Both the position numbers and the translations under genes were made by a program. Shown here piece after piece: positions 42,467 to 52,668 of a stretch of DNA of 64,000 bases; position 1 is the stretch's first letter; each line of letters begins with the position of its first letter. This DNA comes from Phragmites australis (lineage: Eukaryota > Streptophyta > Magnoliopsida > Poales > Poaceae): the NCBI RefSeq assembly GCF_958298935.1, contig NC_084924.1:3968001-4032000 (forward strand), in the 5' to 3' direction. The notes under the pieces are model-generated. The model worked only from the letters and a program-made list of their open reading frames with translations, was not told the DNA's origin and ran no database searches.

Positions 42467-45400
42467 ATGCGAGAGGAGGTGAGAAGCTCGTCGGGGGCGG
42501 TGGCCGAGCCGGCGGTCGCTGTAGCCCGGTCGTCGTCGCCGCAGCACACCCCGGTGGCAAGGTATGGTTCGCGGTTGCACCGCGGGACCTCTTCCTTTGG
42601 TTGTAGATTTGTAGGATTGGCGCTGCTGCTTGGTCGGCGAATCGGGGTCTCGATACTCGGATTGGTCGTGAGGGGGGTGATTCTGCGTAAGGTCGGTGGA
42701 ATCTATAGGGCACGAAGACCTAGTGTAGGATTCGAGGTAGGTTTCGCGGGGAGAGTTGGGAGAATGCGTTTGATTAAACACTAGGGCGGAGGCGAGATAC
42801 GGCCTCCATAGTCTCACATTGTTGGGTCCCGTTCTGGTTCTAAGCACGCGATATTTGATGGCCTACTCCAGTTATGGTGTCTGATTGGTCAAAATTAGGT
42901 GTTTTAGGGTGTGTTTTTAGTTTTCTTTTTGGTTGCGAAACCTTAGGATTTGAGCTTCTTGAGTGGAGTTTGGCGTTGTGTAGTTGTGAAAATGGATGAC
43001 ACCGAACTCTGCGATTTGAGCTTTCTGAGCTTGCACGGGCTAGTCGCTTAACTCTAAGATTATAAAGCCATGCTACATTTTGCTGTTGGATTTGTGGCAC
43101 TCCTTTTCTCCTGCATGATGGTATTGAGACTAGGTTGGTTAGGTTGCTGTATTGCAGTAGAGAAACATTGCAGCTTGCACAAAGCAGTTGTGAACTGTGG
43201 CATTTGATGGTTTAGCAGCATGGGATTGATCTCCTGAAGCTCATGCGGGCTTGTTGAACTTTATATCTAGGGAGTGCAATGCGTTTTGTGATGTTGAATT
43301 TGTAACACAATGCTGTATATCTGTACTGGAATACTGAAGCGTATATGAAAATGGTCATTTCATTTGGAGAAGTTAAATGTCAATGTGAACCTTCCATGCA
43401 GAATCCAGCAAGAATCTACTCTACAGATTATTGTCATTGTTTTTTTAGCTTGCACTGAAGCCCCTTTTGCTTTGCAGTTCTGCTGGTGCCTCATCACCTG
43501 CTAGGCAAACTAATGCTGCCAGCATAGATTGGTTGGGTGGCAAGCAAGCTTCCAGAGTTGATTCGTCATCGCAAGTTGCTCCACATGCCTATCAGCCTTC
43601 TCACAGTTTTGATGCTGCTGGAACTGCTTTGGATTCTGCACCATCATGTCGACCTTGGGAACGTGGAGACTTACTTCGTCGACTGGCAACATTCAAGCCT
43701 TCAACTTGGGCTTCTAAGCTGAAGGTATCTTCCCTTGTTGGAGCTATAAATAATTTAACAACCCTGCAAGTAACCCATTACTGGTAAATGCTAAAATAAT
43801 GTTGGTTGTGCATTTCATTTTGCGCCTTTATCATTTGCTAGTGCACGGTAATCAAAATTGTGTCATAGCTCTAAAGTATAATCATTGTAATCCAAATTAA
43901 TATACATATACAAGCCTCTCCTCTTTGATATCAGCTAATAATATTAATTATTAAATGCTTGCTTGGATATATTGAGATTTGACAGAAGTTTTTCTTTCTC
44001 CCTTTTGCTTGTTGCAATTGGCATTTTAATGTTGTTTACGATATTTGAAATTGAATGTTGCTTTCCTCTGCAACAATTGAGTACTGAAGAGCATAATTAG
44101 TACTCTTGCTACCACACCTTGACCTTGGTGGTCATTAGAACACGCTTGATTGCTTCACATGGAACTTGGTAACCTTGTTACTCTCTAAAAATAAGTTTGG
44201 TATCGTGTTAGTCTGGCCACGCATTCGCTCTGGATGCTTGCTTGATATTTGTAGGGATTCTTCAACTTTCAGCTTTCTCAATATATAGTTATGTCATCTG
44301 ATATTAATTTTCAGGCTTCTAGTCCATTGGCTTGTGCTCAAAGAGGTTGGGTGAACATTGACCTGGACAAAATTGAATGTGAGTCATGTGGTGCGCATCT
44401 TATATTCAGTGCATTGACTTCCTGGTCCCCGGTTGAAGGTATGTTCTGTCTCGGTACGCTTTTATGATGGATTCACTACCTTACGAAGTAGCCGGTGATG
44501 TTATATGTAGCCATCATAGGCTTTTTTACTGTCACTACCTGTAAGTGTGGAAACCAATGCATGGCACATTTGGTTTTGAATGACCATCTGTATTCATAAC
44601 GCATAACCTTAATTTCCCTTATGATAATAAGGTATCAACCTGTTTAGTTGGAAAAAAAAGTTCTATTGATGTATATCCAACAAACTTATATTGTACACAC
44701 ATTTTTTCAACCATGAAATTGTGCATTCAATTATGTAGCAGTTTACTTATGCAGTTTTTCTAGCTTTTACTTATGCATTTGCTAACTGTTGTGTACTTTG
44801 GTGAGTTTGATTTGACAGTGAGAATAGTTGAGAAACTTGAGTTGGATCATAATTCACTATTGTAAATACAAAGTGGTAAAGAAAAGGGAATCAAGAATAA
44901 TGTATACAGATTTACTGTGGCAAACCCTTGCACGAAAGAATTGCACACAGAGGCGAATATATGGGGTGGGAGTTTATATATTAGGGATGTTTCAGTGATT
45001 TCGGTCATCCCATGTGGCTATATAGGGTATATTTGTAAGGTACAAGATGACTCCATGTTGGAAAAGTAAACAAGTCCGAAAAGTACTCTGATCCAACTCA
45101 AGTTTCTCAACTATTCTCGCTGTCAAATCAAACTCACCAATGTTGTGTATTTGCTAATGTGTATATTTGCTAATGTGATGACTCCATGTTGGAAAAGTAA
45201 ACAAGTCTGAAAAGTACCCTGATCCTGGCCCTCCACTCACACAAACCATCCTTGCATCAGATGATCAGAAACATCATATGATCAGAATTCGAATAACAGA
45301 AGCGACATGCACCTTAGTGATCAAAACCATGCATAGTGATTTTGCTTCTCACTTTACAACTGATGGATATCCAATATTTGAACTATTGGTTAAGTAACAT

Positions 45401-48400
45401 CTGACATCACAGAAACAAAAAACCTGTGTGCAGTCTCATAAATGTCTGACTGTTATTACTTGTGTCTTACTGCTGTGCTAGGCTGGAAAATATATTGGTA
45501 CATCTCTCTTTGCAAACTGAACTTTATTCAGCTGTGAAACCTTTCTTTGTATGTTCTATTAGTTGCAAATGCTGGAGAAGCCTTTGCCAAGCAGCTTGAT
45601 GCAGCACACCAGAGTAGTTGTCCCTGGAGAGGCAATAGCTGTGCTGATAGCTTGGTGCAGCTCCACCTTACACAATCAGCTATTATTGGAGGCTTTAAAG
45701 ATCGTTGCGATGGACTTTTGCAGTTTACTTCTCTTCCTGTGATTGCTACATTTGCAATTGAGAACATGAGGCTGACCAGGGGCATGCAAATTGACCGTCT
45801 ATTGTCCCAATCAATTACCTTTTTATCTGGTGGGCTGGGTTGCAAAGCAGAGAGTACAGCAGGAGTTGATATCCACCAAGATTCCTCTTGTAGCTACTCT
45901 CAAGTAGATTTCTCTCTTTTCATATACACCCAGTATGTTTTATTTTTTATTTTTGGCGCTATTATTTTGCACTGTCTCCAGAATTTCTTTCTTCCTTTAA
46001 TTTAGTACTTTTTTCGATTACTTTGTAGGCGCAGAAGCTTATAAGTTTGTGTGGATGGGAGCCTAGGTGGCTTCCAAATGTTCAAGACTGTGAAGAAAAT
46101 TCAACCCACTCAGCTAAAAAAGCACCCTCAGTTGGACCTGATGAACCGTTCTATCCCCATTTTGGTGAACATCACAAAAATTCATTTTGTGCATCAGCCA
46201 AGAAAGATAAGGGGAAAGGCAAAGTACCCCTCAAGGATTCTGGATGCAGCATGAGGTCACCTTTGTTAGATTGTAGCCTGTGTGGAGCTACAGTCAAGAT
46301 GTGGGACTTCAGAACTGTGCTACGTCCTTCTCGTTTCAGTCCGAATAACATTGATGTGCCTGAAACAGGCAGAAAGCTAACACTGACACGTGGAATTAGC
46401 GCAGCCAGTGGGATCAATGAGTGGGTTACTGATGGGGTGGAAAGAGGTCAAGCTGAAGGGCGTGACGAAGCAGCAACAAATGGGGGGAAATCTCTATCAA
46501 ATGTTGGAGTAGACCTAAACCTAACAATGGCTGGAGGATTACCATCACCTCAATCTGCCATGCCTGCCGCGTCGGAGCGGTTCAATAATGGAGGAATGGG
46601 AAGGGATCTGATGATTGGACAGCCTACTGGAAGTGAAGTAGGTGATTGTGAAACCTCATATGAGTCCCATGGTCCAAGTTCGAGGAAGCGTAACCTTGAG
46701 GAAGGTGGGAGCACAGCTGACAATCCACAAGACAGGCTACAGCATGCTGACAGCATAGAAGGAAATTTCATTGATTGTGATGGTGAAGAAGTTGATGATG
46801 CTGCACACAATTCAGATATCCCGAATAAGAAGTCCCGTGGGTTTGATCTTTTTGATGCCTATCATCCATGTTCTGTAGCTGGTCCCAGTCGAAACTTGTG
46901 CTTTGACCCTGATGCGGATGCTGGTCTGTTCAGTCAGTCTAGAGCCGTTGACCTGGCAGCTGTTGAGCGTCCTGCTGCTAGGGATTCGCTAAGGGCATCT
47001 TCTGTTATTGCATTGGATACTGTTCATGCTTCCGAGGAAGATTCGATGGAGAGTGTTGAGTATTATCCAGGTGATGGTAATGATATTGATATGCCGTCTT
47101 CCAGTGCACACAGGAATGTTGAAATGAATGATGCCTTGGATCTCAACTATAGCAACCAAGCACAACAAAGTGCTAATGCACAGCCTGCTGCTGGAAGTGA
47201 CGCAAGAGAAATAGGAGGAAGTAGTACAAATGAAGGGGAGGAAGTCATTAATGTTGAAATAGCTACTGCTTTTGGAAGGGATCAACTTAGCTTAGGAATT
47301 AGTGGTGGCAGTGTTGGCATGGGAGCTAGTCATGAGGCTGAAATTCATGGAAACGCTGCTTCTCTGCATAGAGCTGAGAGTGTTGTAGGTGACGCCGAAC
47401 CTATTGCCGAGCTTACTGAGACCATGGGGCAGACTGGTGAATCAGCTCCAGGACCTAGATTAATGGATGAGTTTGTACCTGAAGAAGTTGATCGAGAGGA
47501 ACCTCATGGAGACAGCCAAGATATGGTATCTCGGTCTGTGGGCCAAGCCGACAGTGGATCGAAAATATATGGCTGCACCAAAGCTGATTCTGTTGAAAGT
47601 GGAGAAAAGATAGGTCATGCTACCGGTCATGAAAGCAGCATGTGTCCTTCACTTTCATGCAATGCGGGGATGTATGCTTGTTTTGATCCATGTAAAGATG
47701 GTGTGACACAGGCTGGCAAAATACTGACTACCGATGATGCATTAATGGGGTTAGATTATGATCCTGGGAATGGGTTAGGTACTTGCCTTCAAGCCTTTCT
47801 GCTAGATATCACCTTAATGGTATTTCTGTATCTTTTGGATAATTTTCAGTGGTTTCATGTTGGCGTTTTACTTGTTAATCTGTGGTTATTTGTTTGTTAG
47901 TGATAATTGCTGCGCATGCTTTTTCTGAAGTTGGATGTAACTCATGTGATACCATGATATCATAAAATGGCTGGCTTGTGATGAACTCATTCTTTGATCA
48001 GTAGCTAACTTTTTCAGCATTTACGGTATTAAAGTCCCTCTATAGGTGGTTTGGCTTTAGCATCCTTATATTTCAATGAAATGGACGTGATCCAATACCA
48101 TTTGTTTCTTATTGATCATTTGTTAGACCTTCATTTAATTTCTGATTTGTTTATTCTTTCTTCTGCTCATATAAATACTTCGGTATTTGCTTCTCAGGAG
48201 CTACGAATGGAGAAAATGACTATGAACTGGGTCTACTGGAATTCGATCCTGTTAAGCATCACAATAGTTTCTGTCCGTGGGTGAATGGAACTGTTGCAGC
48301 AGCTTGCTGTAACAACACTGGTTCCAGCTCAAGTAGTTCAGCACTCTCTGGTTGGCAGTTAACAATAGATGCACTTGATACTTTCCAACCTCTCGGTCAA

Positions 48401-48760
48401 GCGCAAAATCAAACAATGCAATCTGATTCTGCAGCTTCATTATATATGGTAAAATTGTCTCATTTTAATTTTGTTTGTATTTGAATCTTGTCTGAATCAT
48501 AATGACAAACTGAAAATTGGTAGAAACAACTGCTCACTGAGAACTTGGAACAATCATACCATATTATGGTGTGATATAAAAAGCTTGATCAAGAATCTGT
48601 AATTCGTATTGTGATATTTGGATGGTCGTAAGTAACGCGTCCTCTGAACTCCATTATATCTTATGAAACTCTACTTGGTGTGGTGCAGGATGACCAAATA
48701 ACTCATAACCACAAGCTAGGGAGAAGGCCGTCTGTGAACAGAAGCTATGGAAAATGCTGA
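42467..48760 (+). CDS. C3HC-type zinc finger protein (NIPA/ZC3HC1-like)
   Basis: Nuclear protein family containing zf-C3HC and Rsm1-like modules; animal ZC3HC1/NIPA acts at the nuclear basket and in cell-cycle control, while the plant role is less defined. Exons 42467-42561, 43478-43724, 44315-44438, 45563-45903, 46029-47778, 48198-48448 and 48689-48760 join in phase to about 959 residues. Landmarks: MREEVRSSSGAVAEPA, then CRPWERGDLLRRLATFKPST. The zinc finger is in RGWVNIDLDKIECESCGAHL, LIFSALTSWSPVEVANAGEA and LDAAHQSSCPWRGNSC. The second, Rsm1-like part has FKDRCDGLLQF, LCGWEPRWLPNV and DCSLCGATVKMWDFRTV. A long acidic, Ser-rich region follows, and the end is HKLGRRPSVNRSYGKC. An in-frame upstream ATG at 42344 would add 41 basic residues; the later start is preferred for family likeness. 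The last exon is tandemly duplicated in the 3'UTR. Confidence 0.92.
44797..45226. mobile_element. MITE with about 60-bp inverted arms in intron 3 of the C3HC gene
   Basis: The left arm (about 44800-44850, GGTGAGTTTGATTTGACAGT then GAGAATAGTTGAGAAACTTG) and the right arm (about 45098-45145) are inverted copies with few mismatches. About 49 bp inside the right arm (45048-45096, GATGACTCCATGTTGGAAAA onward) recurs directly at about 45178-45226, so the right end looks duplicated. The interior is AT-rich and non-coding. It is contained in an intron and leaves the splice sites untouched. Confidence 0.7.
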
Positions 48761-48835
48761 TCGGAAATAACTCGTAGCCACTAGCTAGGGAGAAGGCCGT
48801 CTGTGAGCAGAAGCTATGGAAAATGCTGATCGGAA
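48698..48835 (+). repeat. 69-bp tandem duplication of the C3HC gene's last exon
   Basis: Two adjacent 69-bp units, 48698-48766 and 48767-48835, each starting ATAACTC and ending GCTGATCGGAA. The first holds the terminal codons and stop of the C3HC gene. The second lies in the 3'UTR and has diverged at a few positions, including changes that create TAG. The unit is a multiple of three, but the first stop codon is kept, so the protein is not extended. Confidence 0.88.
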
Positions 48836-49387
48836 CTCCTGTAGCCTGTGTGTTTCTTAGACATGAATAACACTCCACGAAGTTCCAGAATGGTGTCTCT
48901 TAGACACCATTCTTAGACATGAATAACAGGGGTCTTGTTTATTCCAGTCAGGTTTGTGAAACCCATGATCTGACGGGAGAAACCAAATAATAATCCGTTT
49001 TTAGGTAGTCTCTGTAGATTGTTGTCACCCTGTGAGTGTGACCTATAGTCGCTTATGTTGTCCCAAAATAGCATGTATTTGTTCTTGAAGAATTGATTCA
49101 ACCCAGTCTTCATTTGACGGGAACGTGCTCGAGTGAATTATATATTTTGTGACAGATTAAACTCCATGTTCAAATCTGTATCACTGTTATATTGTTATGT
49201 TATTGCTTCTTTGCTGGGTTTTTTTTTCTCATATTCATTGTGTATATTAGTTTCTGTTTCATTGTATCCGATGATGGCCTGTTCCTGTGTGGGCTGTGCT
49301 ATCTGAGGGGTGATCACCCTTGTCAAATCCCAGGAGCCAATGAGCACTACCGAGAGTACCAAGTCATCTGCAACGATCAGATAAAAA
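48836..49387. other. 3' flank of the C3HC gene
   Basis: No supported gene. A short direct repeat (CTTAGACATGAATAACA-type) occurs at about 48856 and 48911. The remaining sequence is probably 3'UTR and spacer. Confidence 0.4.
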
Positions 49388-50035
49388 GTGATCAAATAAA
49401 GATGTCTAAATGGATCGTGTTTATTGGAACGGTTCGAGGTATGACACTGTAGGTACGGTTCATACACGGTACGACCTTATGCTGTGTTAGGATTAGATTA
49501 AAGATGTCTAAATAGATCATGCCTACTGGGCCGATCCGAGGTATAATATTGTAGGTATGGTCTAAGCACAGCACGGTTCGAGCCGAGACGGGTCGGGCCG
49601 TGCCTGGGCCGAGCGTGTGGCACGGGCATGGCCCAGCCTAGGCTGGTACAGGCCTGACACGGCCAGGCACGATCCAGCTCGGCACGCATGGGCTCGGTTT
49701 ATTTTTATTTATTTATTTATATATTTTTAATTTTATAGTTATTTTTTTATCTATTATCTATATTTTTATCTATTTTTTATATTTTTTAATTTTGTAGTTA
49801 TTTTTTTATTTTTTCGAGCGACCCGTGGCACCGTGACCATCGGACCGAAATCGTGTCCAGACCAACCTGGCACGGCATAGTGATCGACAAGCTATACCGT
49901 GGGCCAAGAAGGAGGCACGTGGACCGCTACAGCACGACTCATTATAGTAGTTGAGCCATTCAGACTGTATCGAGTTGAATCCGTACCGAACTGACCCAAG
50001 TGACCTATTTGATCATCTCTATCTCTAGATCATAT
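49388..50035. mobile_element. MITE-type element rich in GGCACGG/GGCCCGG words
   Basis: The left end contains AAAGATGTCTAAATGGATC, and the right end, read inverted, contains AGAGATGATCAAATAGGTCA, an imperfect terminal inverted repeat. The left terminal segment of about 75 bp occurs twice (about 49399-49475 and 49498-49575). The interior has many GGCACGG-type words and an AT-rich centre. This kind of element is common in grasses. No coding capacity. Confidence 0.55.
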
Positions 50036-50129
50036 GCCACTTCACTCCATCCTGCGTCCTCGTCTTCCTCTTCCCTCCATTTCCTAGCTTCTCCAAATTA
50101 ATCAGAAAGGGGAAGGGACTAGCCGCCCA

Positions 50130-50604
50130 GCAATGCCGCTTCAACGCCTCCACCTCTCTCCCCGTCGCCAAGCCGCAGCAGTCCTTCCTATCCTCCAAGC
50201 TCCCCTCCACTGCCGCCGCCGCCGCCGCGGTGTCCCGATCCTCCTCGTCTCCAAGGTGGAGCGGACCATGGCGCCCAATCTGGAGTTCCTGGCAAGGCTG
50301 GGCATGTCCCGGGACGACGCCGTGGCCATGGTGCTTCGGTGCCCGGCGCTATTCACGTTTCAGCATCGAGCGGAACTAAAAGCCCAAGTTCGAGTACCTG
50401 GTCGAGGCCATGTGGGGCGGCGTGGAGGACATCAAGGCGTTCCCGCAGTACTTCGCCTTCAGCCTCGAGCAGCGGATCGCGCCACGCCACCGTGCCGCGG
50501 CGGAGGCCGGCATCGCGCTGCCGCTGCCGGACATGCTCAAGGCCACCGACGAGGAGGAGTTCGGGGAGATGCTCGAGAAGGAGCAGACAGCAACGACGGA
50601 CTGA
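50130..50604 (+). pseudogene. mTERF-family gene C-terminal fragment, broken
   Basis: Mitochondrial/plastid transcription termination factor-like. The frame from 50133 contains MAPNLEFLARLGMSRDDAV and AMVLRCPALFTF, a typical mTERF repeat end. At about 50360 the family sequence continues one frame over (SIERN, then a TAA at the Tyr position, then KPKFEYLVEAMWGGVEDIKA, FPQYFAFSLEQRIAPRH and LPLPDMLKATDEEEFGEML) to the stop at 50602-50604. So there is one inserted base plus one nonsense codon. The N-terminal mTERF repeats are missing; only a transit-peptide-like Ser/Ala/Arg stretch precedes. A functional copy presumably exists elsewhere. Confidence 0.8.
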
Positions 50605-51473
50605 GCGCGCGCCAAGCCCCGCGCCACGTGCATGATTTGGATGCTTACCGCCGCGCTGCAGTTTTGCATCTGATCCGAGGAATTCAACCGCCGTTTCATG
50701 CCGAGTGTCCTAGCCAAGACGGTAGCCAAATAGCCATTGATTAGAGTAACTAGTCTGTACATACGCATTGACATAATTTGGTGTTCACAGTAACCTCAGC
50801 TCATGAGAAGTTGACAATTCCTTCTGCAAATTGTGAGCAGTTGTGTCTTATGTATCTATGTATATTTGTAGGTATAGTTCATTTTTCTTTGAGATGTATA
50901 TTTATTCACAGATTGTAAATGAGATCAAAAGCTCCGGTGAAAACACGAAGGATATTGCAAAGGTATGCATTTAGGTGTAATGATGATTTAATAATTAATA
51001 ACTAAAGATTTATTTAAAATGTGGTATATCTTGAAAATAGTTCACTATTGTACACATGTCGTTTATCTAATATGGTAGGTTTTATAATCTCAGTGAAGTA
51101 AATAAGATATGTACCAATATTCTAGGAACTTCATCAAACAATTCGAAAAAGTTACACTTAAAGACTTCAAGTATAGCATCTCTTCAACCCAACTATATAA
51201 GATGATGAGAGAGATACATCCAATGATAAGGAAAAAGTGAAGTGAGTTTGAAAGCTAGAAGTTGGGTGAAAATATAAAGCAAATATAGTCGTATAAAAGC
51301 AAAAATAATTCATTAAGATCCGTAGCAGATTCAAGCAACGATTAGATTTATTTAATAATAGTTTTAAAATTTAGAACACGAGAGAACTCGCCAAGATATT
51401 TAATATCAGATCTAGACAAACCTTATTATAATTTTTTTTGAGATTAATTAAGATAGAATATGACGTAGTGCTA
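50605..51473. other. AT-rich spacer
   Basis: No supported gene or recognisable element. The composition is AT-rich from about 50880 to 51450. Confidence 0.4.
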
Positions 51474-51575
51474 AAGGGTTCCGATATAGGCCCTACATGA
51501 AGGCCCGTAACATCGCCAAGATAAAATGCTCAAGGGTTCCGATAAAGGCCCTCCATCAAGGCCCGTAACATTGCC
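51474..51575. repeat. 44-bp imperfect duplication containing AGGCCCGTAAC
   Basis: Units at 51474-51517 and 51532-51575 share AAGGGTTCCGATA, AGGCCCT and AAGGCCCGTAACAT, with about five mismatches, separated by 14 bp. They lie just upstream of the putative snoRNA promoter. Their role is unknown. Confidence 0.75.
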
Positions 51576-51599
51576 TCTTTTTTTTTTCGCTAATGATCC

Positions 51600-51700
51600 C
51601 TTTGCCCTCGTGCGTTAGTGGAACGGCCCATAACTATATGGAGTCCCACCAAAAACCCTAGCTTTCCTCCTGCCTCCGCTTTAAATAAAGACGCAGCGCG
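51600..51700 (+). promoter_or_regulatory. Telo-box / site II-type promoter of the snoRNA locus
   Basis: Contains ACGGCCCATAA (about 51622), the telo-box AAAACCCTAG (about 51653) and TTTAAATAAAG (about 51681). The combination of telo-box, GGCCCA element and TATA-like box is characteristic of plant snoRNA and ribosomal-protein gene promoters. It lies about 220-260 bp upstream of the first C/D candidate. Confidence 0.6.
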
Positions 51701-51916
51701 CCGCCCTAGCCAGCCGGCCACCGCCTCGCCGAAGCGGGACGCCATCGGCGACCTGCCGAGTTCTTCGTCATCCGTCGGCTCCCATATTTTCTACATCTGT
51801 TTTCCACCATTCTCCGCTCGTAGTTAGGTTTTTCGCTCCTTTGGTTCTCATGAATCGTCGGAACTCATCTTGTTTTTTTCCTTCTTTTGATATCGGCTGG
51901 CGATTTCTTTGGATTC

Positions 51917-52009
51917 GATGGAGAATGATGATATGGTTTTGTCGCCCCAGTCTTAGGATCCGGCCTTCGGACCTGTGCTGATTGACATGTTATCGATTCT
52001 GACTCCGTC
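51917..52009 (+). ncRNA. Putative C/D-box snoRNA, copy 1
   Basis: C box ATGATGA at 51925-51931 and D box CTGA at 51999-52002, with an outer stem GATGGA/TCCGTC (one G-T wobble). An internal D'-like CTGA lies at 51978-51981, preceded by CGGACCTGTG, which is a candidate guide. A second copy with the same boxes lies 126 bp downstream. Length is about 93 nt. The methylation target is not identified, and no known snoRNA name is assigned. Confidence 0.7.
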
Positions 52010-52134
52010 GTCAATGCACTCGCCTCTCGTCGAGTTCTTGCTCTGCTCTTTGCAGAACTTGTTACTTTCTCTTCGATTTTGTTGGCCTGAGGTTTGTTTC
52101 TTGGGGAATCCGTGCTTTCTCCGGTTTTTACATT

Positions 52135-52229
52135 CAGAGAATGATGATCTGATATTGTCGCCCCAGTCTTAGGATTCGCTCTCATGGCGGACCTGTGCTG
52201 ATTGACATACTTGTGAATCTGACTCTTTG
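52135..52229 (+). ncRNA. Putative C/D-box snoRNA, copy 2
   Basis: C box ATGATGA at 52141-52147, D box CTGA at 52219-52222, D'-like CTGA at 52198-52201. It shares TGTCGCCCCAGTCTTAGGAT and CGGACCTGTGCTGATTGACA with copy 1 but differs between these blocks and before the D box. A short outer stem (AGAG/CTCT) is possible. Conservation of the boxes and guide-like block against drift elsewhere supports an RNA gene rather than a protein exon. Confidence 0.7.
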
Positions 52230-52545
52230 TAGATTGAATCAACTTGCTCTTTTGGTTCTTTTTGAGGCTTTATTGATTTCTGTCAGTATGTGTTTGGGGT
52301 CTATTATTTCTGTCACTAGCCAAATTATTTTTGTTTTTCAATCTTCATCTGTCAACTTTTACCTTGTCTTTACCCCGTCCAAGATCTGATAACTCAGCTC
52401 ACAATTGCACATATCAGAGACAAATCACATCGACACGAGTACCGCATTTAGACGGTGGTCGCTTTTCCATCTGAACTCTGAAGCAAATCACGTACGCCAA
52501 CGCTGACATGTGCCCGGCTAATCACCTTAGATCCCATCCTAATAG

Positions 52546-52668
52546 GAAAAATGAAACATTTAACAAATCAAACATATGTCCGTTTAGTCCCTGCTCAAAT
52601 CAAACATATGTCTGTTTAGTCCCTGCTCAAATCAGCATATGTTTGATTTGTTAAATGTTTCATTTTTC
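52546..52668. repeat. Perfect 33-bp inverted repeat (hairpin), loop 57 bp
   Basis: The left arm 52546-52578 (starts GAAAAATGAAACATTTAAC, ends AAACATATG) and the right arm 52636-52668 are exact reverse complements. The loop holds a direct repeat of about 29 bp (GTTTAGTCCCTGCTCAAATC). The right arm ends exactly where recognisable ACD11 coding sequence begins. It could be a small foldback insertion or a rearrangement junction. Confidence 0.88.

Noticed and set aside
49604..49690. GGCACGG-rich segment as a possible promoter CpG island
   Set aside because: The words recur through a MITE-type element with inverted ends, so repeat structure explains them.
50133..50744. 203-residue frame taken as a complete mTERF protein
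   Set aside because: After about residue 75 the frame leaves the mTERF sequence, which continues in the next frame with a nonsense codon; it is a pseudogene.
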